Below are positions 18,257 to 26,161 of a stretch of 64,000 nucleotides of DNA, in pieces. The stretch comes from DASXZH01 sp036502005. GTDB lineage: Bacteria; Armatimonadota; Fimbriimonadia; Fimbriimonadales; Fimbriimonadaceae. The first letter of the stretch is position 1. Every line of letters starts with the position of its first letter. The stretch is from contig DASXZH010000028.1 in NCBI GenBank assembly GCA_036502005.1, forward strand, positions 10,059 to 74,058. The letters are read 5' to 3'. The position numbers and the translations under genes were made by a program. The notes beneath the pieces are model-generated. The model ran no database searches. It was not told the DNA's origin and saw only the letters and a list, made by a program, of their open reading frames with translations.

Positions 18257-18284
18257 GCCGGCGTGGCCCAATGGCCACGCCGGC
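18257..18284 (-). terminator. strong intercistronic hairpin after the prepilin gene
   Basis: A perfect 12-bp stem, GCCGGCGTGGCC and GGCCACGCCGGC with a CAAT loop, lies between the prepilin stop and the lipoprotein start. On the minus strand it is not followed by a T-run but by the ribosome site of the lipoprotein gene. It is therefore better read as an mRNA-stabilising or partial-termination hairpin than as a classical Rho-independent terminator. It would let the prepilin be made in excess over the downstream genes. Confidence 0.65.
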
Positions 18285-18297
18285 CTTTTCAGTTAAG

Positions 18298-19356
18298 TTA
18301 TTGGGGGCAGCCGTATTGGCCGACCGTCTTCATGGGATAGTAGTAGTATCCGTCGTTCAAATACTTTGCACCCAATACGGGATCGGAGGTTGGATTTGTG
18401 AGAGAGCCGCATACTGCCGTAGACCCTGTCATATGAGGCACCTGCGGTGCGAACTTCATAACCGTGCCAATGTTGTATAAAGTGTTCAGCGCTGTCGAAT
18501 CACCGGCGGCGTCATCAAGGGGCGAGTAGGGGTTTAAGTGCATCGCCTTCGCGTGACCGTCATACCAGCCGATGTTGGCAATTCCTCCATTGTGTCTTCC
18601 CTGGAAGCCGTAGTTGTGGTAGCCGCTATATCCTGCGCTGTAGTCATAGTTATAAGGGCCCACGTTATTGCCGTAGGCAACCACACCAGAGGAGCCGCTA
18701 CCGGTCCCACCCGCAAACTGGCTATCTTCAGCGGAGTCTCCTATTAGGATCGTTTCCGCAGGAGCTACGTAAGCTGAGAGATTGGTCACCAAGGGTGGAA
18801 CCAGAACAACCCCGAGTCCAGTTGGTCCGTTGGCATTGTCCGAAGGGTAGCTGCCAATGGCTGGGCAGGACTGTATCTGCGTGTTCTTCATGTACGGCTG
18901 CAACAAACCGTGTGTCAAGCTGGCCGTCAATGCGTACGAGGAGTTGTATAGGTCTTCGCCCCACCAACCAATGAAAACGAGAGGATAGGTCGCGCTCTCA
19001 TCGGCTTTGTTTACATAGAAAGGAGAGCCTAAAACGTTGTCATCATAATCGTTCGCGTACATCAAGTTAGCGAGGGTTATCTGCTTTACATTCGAAAGGC
19101 ACACCGCACCTTTGGCGGCTGCCTTTGCCTGAGCGAAGACTGGGAAAAGAATCGCGGCGAGGATCGCGATGATCGCGATGACGACGAGGAGTTCGATGAG
19201 AGTGAACGCGCGACGGGTGACGGGTGACGAGTGACGCGCAGATGTCTTGGGCGTTGTGTCTTGTGTCTTCACAATGTCGCGTGACGCGGCCGGAGGTCGA
19301 ATTCCTGATCCGACGGCCGACTCCCCTGTCGATCGATGATTGTTATAAAGTTTCAT
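18298..19356 (-). CDS. type II/IV prepilin-like secreted protein (DUF1559-like)
   Basis: The 352-residue protein has the prepilin motif RRA/FTLIE (cleavage after residue 50, E at position +5) and a hydrophobic LLVVIAIIAILAAILF helix, then FPVFAQAKAAAK. The C-terminal half has the RHNGG...WYDGHAK pattern common in these large pseudopilin-like proteins. I chose the ATG at 19356 because GGAG lies 6 bp upstream; the longer frame to 19428 lacks this. The 50-residue leader is long and partly encoded by a tandem GTGAC-type repeat. These proteins are abundant in Planctomycetes and Armatimonadota; surface display or secretion is likely. Confidence 0.85.
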   Translation of the reverse strand: MKLYNNHRSTGESAVGSGIRPPAASRDIVKTQDTTPKTSARHSSPVTRRAFTLIELLVVIAIIAILAAILFPVFAQAKAAAKGAVCLSNVKQITLANLMYANDYDDNVLGSPFYVNKADESATYPLVFIGWWGEDLYNSSYALTASLTHGLLQPYMKNTQIQSCPAIGSYPSDNANGPTGLGVVLVPPLVTNLSAYVAPAETILIGDSAEDSQFAGGTGSGSSGVVAYGNNVGPYNYDYSAGYSGYHNYGFQGRHNGGIANIGWYDGHAKAMHLNPYSPLDDAAGDSTALNTLYNIGTVMKFAPQVPHMTGSTAVCGSLTNPTSDPVLGAKYLNDGYYYYPMKTVGQYGCPQ

Positions 19357-19447
19357 GTATTTCTCCAGCGGATTGTTAACCGCGTGTAAAGACATCATAA
19401 GATGGGTTTGGTTTGCATGCAATAGCAATTCGTGACATCACTTACAA

Positions 19448-19493
19448 TATTGAACCGCAAGGCTTTGTAGCGGTTCAATACTTGGACTAGAAT
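19448..19493 (+). promoter_or_regulatory. perfect 11-bp inverted repeat with overlapping promoter
   Basis: Arms TATTGAACCGC (19448-19458) and GCGGTTCAATA (19470-19480) are exact inverted copies separated by 11 bp. A promoter for the plus-strand regulator overlaps the right arm: TTGTAG (19465-19470), 17 bp, TAGAAT (19488-19493). The site lies between the divergent prepilin and Xre-cupin genes, so it is a good candidate for the Xre-cupin operator, repressing its own gene and perhaps controlling the prepilin group. Confidence 0.65.
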
Positions 19494-19539
19494 GTGAGGT
19501 ACAGCAGAAAATGTATCCGGTGAAAACAAAAATAGCTAC

Positions 19540-20307
19540 ATGTCGACACACATTCGGGATTACCGCACACTAGATCAAACTAGCGATGCTTTGTGGGCAT
19601 ATCGACTATCCTTAATCATGGTCGAAATTGATTGGAGCAGCGTTGGCATTTTGGTAAAGGCCCTTCGTAATCAGCGCAAGATACCGTATCGCGAGTTGGC
19701 CCTAAGGGCGGGGCTAAATCCCGGCACTCTGGTCCGGATTGAAGCGGGAAAGCCGACCCGGCCGAGCACGATAGGCAAGTTGGAGCAGGCGTTAAATCTT
19801 AGCCCTGGCCTCCTCACCCGGTCGGCCCCACTTATGGCAGGGCCGTTCTTTTTGCAGGAGCCTTCGCATGAACTGATCATTATTCGGCCCAACCCTAACT
19901 ACGAAAAGACGATCCCCAACTATTCGCAGAAGAGCCTTCGCGATCCGCTGGAACGCCGCCGGATCGGAAAACTCGGGATTGTGAGCGCATTCCAATGGGA
20001 GCCGGATCTTGGCCTTCAGGGCGCGCTTATGCGGGCAACCTTAATCGAGATCTACAGCGAAACGCTAACCAGCAACCATGAAGGCGAGGAGCTGGTTTTT
20101 GGGGTGCGGGGGACCTCGGTGATAAAAATCGCGGGCGAGGAACTGGTCATCCATGAGAACCAGACCGCCTCCTTTTGGCCTAAAGAGAAGCATAGCTACG
20201 CACCCGGAAACCCAATGGGCGGTTCGCCATCGCTCTTGCTTAGCGTGAGGATCGATTCGGCCAAGAGTGTTCTTGGCGCGCCGCAGACTTCAATTGGACC
20301 GAGGTGA
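19540..20307 (+). CDS. Xre-family regulator with C-terminal cupin
   Basis: The protein has an HTH domain (VKALRNQRKIPYRELALRAG followed by TLVRIEAGKPTRPS) and a cupin sensing domain (EIYSETLTSNHEGEELVFGV, then IHENQTASFWPKEKHSYAPG). This is a common one-component regulator layout in which the cupin binds a small effector. Start is uncertain: ATG at 19540 lies about 40 bp after the predicted transcription start; a second ATG at 19618 directly precedes the HTH. It is divergent from the prepilin gene across an inverted repeat. Confidence 0.8.
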   Translation: MSTHIRDYRTLDQTSDALWAYRLSLIMVEIDWSSVGILVKALRNQRKIPYRELALRAGLNPGTLVRIEAGKPTRPSTIGKLEQALNLSPGLLTRSAPLMAGPFFLQEPSHELIIIRPNPNYEKTIPNYSQKSLRDPLERRRIGKLGIVSAFQWEPDLGLQGALMRATLIEIYSETLTSNHEGEELVFGVRGTSVIKIAGEELVIHENQTASFWPKEKHSYAPGNPMGGSPSLLLSVRIDSAKSVLGAPQTSIGPR

Positions 20308-20545
20308 GGGGGAGCGGATGGCGGATGGGGAAAGGGAAGCGGGCCTTGTTACGAGCCCGCTGGGAGGCTTTCTTCGTTTGATGAATCGTGCATTTACGCC
20401 GAACGATCTCAGCATAATGAAGAAACAGGCCGCGCGGGGCCACCCCTCGTTTTTCTTTCCACTACATTCAACCAATTTGAGGCTATTCGGCTCAACTCCA
20501 TAAACCTACAGTCTGTTGAGAATCGGCCCCAGTCGATCAGATTCT

Positions 20546-22264
20546 CTAAGGCTTACGTTCAGCCAAAGCCGCTCTGTATCTTTGCGTCCGCCGTTTCTTT
20601 CCCTTGACTGCCCTGTAGATGCTGGAGAGTGACCATTCCGCACCTTTCGCTGTTTTTAAGCCTTCTTCGTTAAGCTTCTCCTTTATCCGTGGGTAGCTAT
20701 GGCCAGCCGCTCTCAAATCGAGGATTAGGTCGAGAGCGTGGCGTTCCGCGCTCGCAGGAGACACATAGTGCTCGACAGAAGCGGGCGTAACGCCAGTGAC
20801 GGCAACCGCATCTTGATAAAGGACTCTTCTCTCGCAGTGATTCTGTACATTGCTCCAGCTCCATGGCCCGCCGCTCGGTGCCTTAAGGCCAAGTCTGTTT
20901 AGTTCTTCCTGGATTTGCTTCAGGGTTAGCCCGTTATCTCTTAATGAATATAGAGTCTGAAGGGAGACAGCTTGCTCTCTCGTCATTTTGTATTGGTAGC
21001 CATTGTGAGGACGAATGGGGTCTGGGGACGTAAGGTAGAGACTGTCTGGAATTGTCGCCCTTAGTATTCGCTTCACTTTCCCAAACAAATATGTGCGGTC
21101 GAGTGGATCCTCTCGATGGGGCAGAAGTGGTGGATGCGCGATTTTCCTCGGATTCAGTACCGTCTTCGAGAACGGAGCCTCCGCCCGATATTTCGCCTCA
21201 TTCATCAGAATTCGTCGTATGTGGCTTTGGGCCCAACCATGCTTGCCGCGCTTGCGCGTTGGAATGCCCCATCGGTTAAGAGCTTGCCCTATGGATGCTT
21301 GGCTGTAACCAAGCCCATAAAGGAAGTAAATGAGCTCAACAATCCTTTCTTCTGGAGCACAAATGACCAAACGGCCGTCTCCGATCGACCAGTAACCATA
21401 TGGGACCTCGCCGCCTCCCCATGTGCCCTCTCTTTCTTTCCTAACCCGCTTGCCACCAGAGAGGCGGGCTGTTAGCAGGGCAAGTTCGTATTGAGCAAAT
21501 GCCTGCAGAATCTGCCTCAACATAGTGCCTGCGGCGCCGTCAGGGATATGCTCGGTAGCGGAAATCAATCTCACCTGATCCTTACGGGCAGCCCTTTGGA
21601 GCGTTTCGGCGAGGTAATTGTTGCGGGCAAATCGGTCGAGCCGTTGTGCAATGATTGAGTCAACTTTTCCGCTCCCCATCATTTCGACTAGAAAGTCCAA
21701 ACCCACGCGGGTCTCCTCTTTGCCCGAATCCACATCGTAACACCACAAGTCGATGTTATGGCCAGCTTGAGCTATAGCGTAGCCAATGATGTCTTTGACC
21801 TGAGTGTCCGGCCCCTCTCCAGATACCTGCTTAACAGTCGATACGCGCCAGTATCCCACATTCAAAGGAACTCCCTTTTCTTTGCTTAGGGTTTCGAATT
21901 GTTGCCGCCAAGCGTGGACGTCAAGTGGAGGTATATCCCTCTCACGCTTTCGCTCTTCAATTTCGGCGCGCCGCTTTGTAAGCAAGCACCCTCTTTCGTT
22001 GACGCTCTTGACCATGTCCACCTTGATTCTTTCTATCAAGGTGCGCACTTCTTCGCCTTCCAGCTTTCCAGATAACCAGTCTCCGAAGAATGGTTCCGTG
22101 CTACTTGAAGGTGGCTGTGGTGGACTGTATATGTCTGTGGATATCAAATTATCTATGCTCATTGTTCCCCGCGAGCCTAGATCGCTCTGGTTTTCAGTTC
22201 CAGATTCAAAAGTTGATGACGAGGCGCCCATTTCGGGCCTTTCCAGAGGGTTTTTTTCTTCCAT
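20546..22264 (-). CDS. large serine recombinase (site-specific integrase/resolvase)
   Basis: The 572-residue protein has a resolvase catalytic domain with the serine in GYWRVSTVKQ (S142) and the arginine motif IIAQRLDRFARN, then ATEHIPDGAAGTMLRQILQA. It continues with a recombinase DNA-binding domain (EVPYGYWSIGDGRLVICAPE) and a zinc-independent C-terminal region. An unusual N-terminal extension of about 130 low-complexity and charged residues precedes the catalytic domain. It should catalyse integration, excision or inversion. The divergent excisionase-like gene begins only 36 bp away, so their promoters overlap. Confidence 0.88.
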   Translation of the reverse strand: MEEKNPLERPEMGASSSTFESGTENQSDLGSRGTMSIDNLISTDIYSPPQPPSSSTEPFFGDWLSGKLEGEEVRTLIERIKVDMVKSVNERGCLLTKRRAEIEERKRERDIPPLDVHAWRQQFETLSKEKGVPLNVGYWRVSTVKQVSGEGPDTQVKDIIGYAIAQAGHNIDLWCYDVDSGKEETRVGLDFLVEMMGSGKVDSIIAQRLDRFARNNYLAETLQRAARKDQVRLISATEHIPDGAAGTMLRQILQAFAQYELALLTARLSGGKRVRKEREGTWGGGEVPYGYWSIGDGRLVICAPEERIVELIYFLYGLGYSQASIGQALNRWGIPTRKRGKHGWAQSHIRRILMNEAKYRAEAPFSKTVLNPRKIAHPPLLPHREDPLDRTYLFGKVKRILRATIPDSLYLTSPDPIRPHNGYQYKMTREQAVSLQTLYSLRDNGLTLKQIQEELNRLGLKAPSGGPWSWSNVQNHCERRVLYQDAVAVTGVTPASVEHYVSPASAERHALDLILDLRAAGHSYPRIKEKLNEEGLKTAKGAEWSLSSIYRAVKGKKRRTQRYRAALAERKP

Positions 22265-22300
22265 GCAGGTCGTTTCGTTACTGATGCAGAAAGCACCTAC

Positions 22301-22504
22301 GTGAAAAGAGAAAGCGACAATGAAATTGCCAATCCACCGCTCTTGGTGACATTTGAGAGGGCAGCGGAGTTGCTGTCTATCAGTCGGCGTACCGTCGTGC
22401 GACTTTGTGAAAGCGGCAAATTAGAAGTGATTCGTGTCACGCCGGACGCGCCCCGATTACGGTTTGAGGATGTTGAGCGCCTCGCCCACCAACAGAAGGA
22501 TTAA
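22301..22504 (+). CDS. excisionase-like HTH protein
   Basis: The 67-residue protein starting with GTG has a MerR/excisionase-type winged helix: FERAAELLSISRRTVVRLCE followed by GKLEVIRVTPDAPRLRFEDV. Such small proteins are recombination directionality factors or regulators. Its position between the serine recombinase and a repressor, divergent from the recombinase, fits that role. Confidence 0.8.
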   Translation: MKRESDNEIANPPLLVTFERAAELLSISRRTVVRLCESGKLEVIRVTPDAPRLRFEDVERLAHQQKD

Positions 22505-22518
22505 CGGAAGGGATCTTC

Positions 22519-22797
22519 CTATCGCGTCTCGTGGGCGTTGATTAGGGAGCAATATTCGGAGAAAAGTTCGATGGGGTCTTTCTTCAGGGCACGCGCAATA
22601 TCTACTACATCTACAACAGTCAGGCCCTGAAAACCGTTTTCTATGCGCGAAATGTAGTTTGGGGCCCTTCCAAGCTTGCTACTTAGCTGTCTTTGCGACA
22701 ATCCGACATCCCCCCGCCACCGATCCAGCAGTTCCCGGAGAATATCGTGCTCCTGCCTCCTGAATTTTAGAGGAGGAAAATTTCGGGCCTTGTTCAT
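22519..22797 (-). CDS. Xre-family repressor
   Basis: The 92-residue protein has an Xre HTH: DVGLSQRQLSSKLGRAPNYI followed by SRIENGFQGLTVVDVVDIAR. It is convergent with the excisionase-like gene, and divergent from the two hypothetical plus-strand genes. It probably represses the element's own genes. A short inverted repeat (GATAC at 22824-22828, GTATC at 22836-22840) just upstream is a possible operator. Confidence 0.8.
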   Translation of the reverse strand: MNKARNFPPLKFRRQEHDILRELLDRWRGDVGLSQRQLSSKLGRAPNYISRIENGFQGLTVVDVVDIARALKKDPIELFSEYCSLINAHETR

Positions 22798-22823
22798 CCA
22801 CCCCTAGGGGTATTGCTTCAAGC

Positions 22824-22840
22824 GATACTCATTGTGTATC
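22824..22840. promoter_or_regulatory. short inverted repeat, candidate Xre operator
   Basis: GATAC and GTATC arms flank a 7-bp centre, 26 bp upstream of the Xre start. The symmetry and position suit an operator, but the arms are only 5 bp, so chance is not excluded. Confidence 0.35.
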
Positions 22841-22898
22841 ATTAACTTCCTCCAACGACTATAGGCGAAAATGCCCCGAAGCATAACGTGGTGAACAG

Positions 22899-23435
22899 AT
22901 GAACGAAGCCATCCTGAAAGCAGCCCTCACAAAACCGCATGGTTATGTTGTGATAGAGCATAGGGCTTACCCCCTCAGCATTCCAGCAACGCAGCTCATC
23001 ATTGACACACCGCGTTTTCTTGAAGGAATGGCCACAGTGTTCGATCCCCGGAGCCATTCTAATTTGGGCGACGATAACAAAAGAGCTTGTGAGAGTTGGA
23101 GCGAAATCATTAAAGAACTCCGCGACTCAAAATCTTATCCTGAAGGACGCGAGCAGGTTCCATGGGTATATGACCGTGCGCTCCTCCCGGTATGGACCGT
23201 TGGATCATATGCAGAAGCTCTGCAATATGCCAAATCATTAGTTGAACTCAATAGTGTGTGGGATGAAGCTGGGGACCCAGAGTTTGCTGTGATTCTGAGC
23301 GATTTTAATAGACCGTTGCTTGCGGCCGAATCTTGCTTCGAAAGTACGATCAAGTTTGCAGGCGATTATTTTGAGGCTAGATTGCTCCCTTCTGCAGAAA
23401 TAGAAAGACTTGTTTTGAACGAGGTTGCGAAGTGA
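22899..23435 (+). CDS. hypothetical protein on the mobile element
   Basis: The 178-residue protein is unrecognised. It is soluble with no membrane segment, and its centre is rich in W, Y and charged residues (RDSKSYPEGREQVPWVYDRA). It overlaps the next gene by 4 bp (GTGA), so the two form a coupled pair, as expected of cargo, antitoxin-toxin or accessory pairs on integrative elements. No motif supports a specific role. Confidence 0.65.
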   Translation: MNEAILKAALTKPHGYVVIEHRAYPLSIPATQLIIDTPRFLEGMATVFDPRSHSNLGDDNKRACESWSEIIKELRDSKSYPEGREQVPWVYDRALLPVWTVGSYAEALQYAKSLVELNSVWDEAGDPEFAVILSDFNRPLLAAESCFESTIKFAGDYFEARLLPSAEIERLVLNEVAK

Positions 23436-23848
23436 ACGATGCACCTCAATGGTTGAGAGACCGATACGGATTTAAGCATCCTAATGCCGATATTTCGTTA
23501 GAAGATCAGCAGTTTATCGAGAGCTTAGTCTCTAGTGTCCACGAAGCCGTGGCCAAGAGAGCCGGTGGCGACTTTGATCGTGAGTGGCTTCTAAACTATG
23601 GGCTGAGCAGTCTACTAAGCACCCTTCCATTTGATTCGATCACGAAATATCTCGGTCTGGCAGAGGCAAAGTGCGACGCGGAGATTCGAATAACCGTGGA
23701 TGGAGCCGAGGTGGCGAAATTTCAGCACAACGAGCTGGTCCAAAATCTATGGACCGCAATTCAGGATTCAATCGAAGTTACAATCGACGAACCCGACATG
23801 AGACAAGCCGTTTTGCAAGACTCGGCAGCAACCCAAAGCTCGAGCTGA
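23432..23848 (+). CDS. hypothetical protein, coupled partner of the preceding gene
   Basis: The 138-residue protein starts with GTG overlapping the upstream stop. It is mostly helical and acidic (DISLEDQQFIESLVSSVHEA) and I recognise no family. It ends 33 bp before the convergent integrase. The coupling suggests that it works with the 178-residue protein; nothing else can be said. Confidence 0.6.
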   Translation: MNDAPQWLRDRYGFKHPNADISLEDQQFIESLVSSVHEAVAKRAGGDFDREWLLNYGLSSLLSTLPFDSITKYLGLAEAKCDAEIRITVDGAEVAKFQHNELVQNLWTAIQDSIEVTIDEPDMRQAVLQDSAATQSSS

Positions 23849-23880
23849 AAAAAGAAAGATGCCACGGCGTTGGCTAAAAT

Positions 23881-25431
23881 CTAGAAGTTCGGCCACTCTG
23901 CCCAAACCATATGCTCCCCGTACGGTTTTCCATCAAACGTCAACTCTGACCTTCTCCTGTCTCGCTCGGCATGAGAGTAGTGGATGCCGCCAGTCGTTTT
24001 ATCCCTCTTACCGTGTAGGACTAAGTCCCGAGCACGCGGTCCAAGGAGCCGATCCAGTTCGTCGGAAACGGTGTGCCTGATAGAGTAGGTGCTAATGCGG
24101 GTGCCTCTTACCTTCGCCCGATCAAGCAGACTCTCCACAAGAGTCACAAATTCGGAAGGCCGCAACGGACCGTCAGCAGACCCCAGAACAAACTCGGATC
24201 GACCTCGTAGAGGCTCTAGCCACTGAGCTAATCCTTTGCAGATCGAAAGCTGTCGAAAGTCCGCATCTTTGGTTTTCGTATGTTCACGGATATCTAGCTG
24301 GCCGCCAGACAGTTCAATAACACTGGAACACACGTGCCACCATAAATGGCCAGACAGATACTCCAGATGATCCCAGCGGACAGCGACAGGTTCGCTTGGT
24401 GGCCGCGGACCGGCGAGCATTAGCGCCACCGCTCCTCTTTCCAAGTCCGTCTCACAGGCTCCAAGCAGCTTTGATATCTGGTCATTTGTTAAGCGGGACC
24501 GTTTCCGCCATCCGTCCGCGTCCCGCTTACTGCTGCGTAAATCCTCGAGTAGGCCATCGACGACCCGGAAGCAGTCCAAATACGGTCGCCACTCCGAAGA
24601 GCGGCTCAAGAACTTCTTCGTAGCTTGTAAGTGCGTGAGCACGTTAATGAGGGTCTTAGAGGAGGGAGGCCTACCGAATTTGGTGTCTTGCGAAGAGTGA
24701 GCCTCAAACCAGTTTGTGATTGCTTGATCCGTTAGTTTATGGATCTGAATATCAGCCAAAGCCATTCCTTGCCTATCTGCGAAGGTTTGTTTACTGAAAG
24801 CCTTTGCTTCGTACCGATATGTCTGCGCAACGTTGCTTTGGATCGTGCCCTTTCTTAAACCATCTTCTATAAACATGTCAACGGCATTGCCAACGGTTGG
24901 GATTGCGGCTTCTTTTTCCTGCTCTGCTGCTTCACGGGCCACCTTCTGTTTCTTGTTGGCTTCAACCTCTTCCGAGTGATCGAAGTTTGAGTAGAACCCT
25001 GCAATACTTTCTAACGCGAGGGGCCGGGACGCGCGAGAGAGTTGCGCTAAGTTTTCCTTCTTAGTGAAGTGCGTCCAGTTCCGAGCAAACGAGGCTCTTC
25101 TCCTTGCTTCTGCTGCACGAAGCAAGTCTTCTTTGTTCGAGCCCTTTATGACAAACTCTCTTTCCTGTAGCTTCACGCCGCCATAGCTTTCGTAGTCCAG
25201 GTGTTGCTCCCCCAAAAGAGGCACAGATTGAACGATTAGCTCCCACCCACGGCATACATAGTAAGTCTCTTCAAGCCGGGGCGATCGTTTAGCGCCCGCC
25301 AGGTAAGTCAGCGCGCTTTTTCGAGAGCTAAAGACCTTCGACTCATTGTCTCGAAGAGCCAAGAATTTTACGGCGTCGATCTTTGTCTTGCGGGGACGGG
25401 GCACGTCTAGATTATAGAATATGTGGTACAA
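23881..25431 (-). CDS. tyrosine recombinase/integrase
   Basis: The protein (516 residues from TTG at 25431) ends in a phage-integrase domain: first arginine in LAGPRPPSEPVAVRWDHL, HxxR-like YSIRHTVSDELDRLLG, then HGKRDKTTGGIHYSH with the nucleophilic tyrosine. A core-binding SAM-like region and an N-terminal arm-binding region precede it. A GTG at 25404 is an alternative start: a TATAAT lies about 6 bp upstream of it, which would give a leaderless message. Its start points to the nearby tRNA-like sequence at 25515-25550, the usual position of an integrase next to its attachment site. Confidence 0.85.
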   Translation of the reverse strand: MYHIFYNLDVPRPRKTKIDAVKFLALRDNESKVFSSRKSALTYLAGAKRSPRLEETYYVCRGWELIVQSVPLLGEQHLDYESYGGVKLQEREFVIKGSNKEDLLRAAEARRRASFARNWTHFTKKENLAQLSRASRPLALESIAGFYSNFDHSEEVEANKKQKVAREAAEQEKEAAIPTVGNAVDMFIEDGLRKGTIQSNVAQTYRYEAKAFSKQTFADRQGMALADIQIHKLTDQAITNWFEAHSSQDTKFGRPPSSKTLINVLTHLQATKKFLSRSSEWRPYLDCFRVVDGLLEDLRSSKRDADGWRKRSRLTNDQISKLLGACETDLERGAVALMLAGPRPPSEPVAVRWDHLEYLSGHLWWHVCSSVIELSGGQLDIREHTKTKDADFRQLSICKGLAQWLEPLRGRSEFVLGSADGPLRPSEFVTLVESLLDRAKVRGTRISTYSIRHTVSDELDRLLGPRARDLVLHGKRDKTTGGIHYSHAERDRRRSELTFDGKPYGEHMVWAEWPNF

Positions 25432-25514
25432 GAATGGTACAGATATAAGCCTCAGTATTTGTTACAGTTACGACTAGGACTGAAAGATTTGAACCTAAAC
25501 CTGTTCCAAAAACG

Positions 25515-25550
25515 TCCTATTTCTAGTTTCGAATCCTAGTCCGGCAGCCA
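25515..25550 (+). other. 3' end of a tRNA gene, candidate attachment site
   Basis: TTTCGAATCC (T-loop) is followed by TAGTCCGGCAGCCA, which reads as the 3' acceptor strand with CCA. The matching 5' strand TGCCGGA is absent within 100 bp upstream, so only a 3' fragment is present. An A72-G73-CCA end is typical of tRNA-Gln, but this is inference. The T-stem has a mismatch. Placed 80-120 bp in front of the integrase, it fits an att site at the right end of the element. No second copy was seen in the window. Confidence 0.5.
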
Positions 25551-25565
25551 CGCTTGCTTTTTCCC

Positions 25566-25877
25566 TTACACGAGCGCCAGGCACTCGTCAACACACTTCT
25601 TGCAAGTTTCCGCACAGCGGACGCAGGCTTCGTCATCGGGGTGTTTTTCGCACTCGGCGACGCAGGCCTGGCATGCTGCCGCACAGGCTTCGCAACCTGC
25701 CTCCGAATCACCTTCCAAGATATCAATGCAGTCCTGGCAAGCGCTAATGCATTCTCTGCAGGCGAGTAAACAGCCTTCCATTCCACGCTTGCCCAAGCAG
25801 GCTTCCTTGCAAACCTCGCATTCCTTGATACAAGCCTCGCAAGCCTTCGAACACGATGAAAATCGATCTTCCGCCAC
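25566..25877 (-). CDS. Cys-rich four-helix copper-storage-like protein (DUF326/Csp)
   Basis: The 103-residue protein contains a repeated CxxxC pattern on helices (CSKACEACIKECEVCKEAC, then CLLACRECISACQDC, CEACAAACQACVAEC, CVRCAETCKKCVDEC), with about 20 cysteines. This is the pattern of copper storage proteins, four-helix bundles that bind many Cu(I) ions inside the bundle. No signal peptide is seen, so it would be cytosolic like Csp3. GAGAGGAG lies 8 bp upstream of the ATG. It is just outside the putative right att of the mobile element. Confidence 0.88.
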   Translation of the reverse strand: MAEDRFSSCSKACEACIKECEVCKEACLGKRGMEGCLLACRECISACQDCIDILEGDSEAGCEACAAACQACVAECEKHPDDEACVRCAETCKKCVDECLALV

Positions 25878-26161
25878 TTATCTGTTTCTCCTCTCAATAA
25901 CTCTTCGAGTATGGCAAAGTTTTGGCCCAAGTCGCGGAAGCGGTAAAGTCCACAGGTCCGAGCCCCTGTTAGCCAACGCTAGACGGGCCCGGGTCCGAAA
26001 GCAGCCGTACACTCTAACTATTCGGAGCTAAGCGTTTTAAAGGCACTCACCGCGCCCAGATGTATTTTGAACCTGACTGCGCTAACTCACCCTTCATTCG
26101 TTAACGAAACAATCTGCGCTAATATTTGCTAAGGTTTATCGGCCACAATCATTTGGAGATC

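Noticed and set aside
20338..20361. AGCGGGC/GCCCGCT stem after the Xre-cupin gene
   Set aside because: No T-run follows directly; terminator function is not convincing.
25900..26030. Possible SRP or tRNA-like RNA (GGTCCGAAAGCAGCC; TCCGAGC followed by TAGCCA)
   Set aside because: The SRP domain IV apical stem is missing and no complete cloverleaf could be folded.
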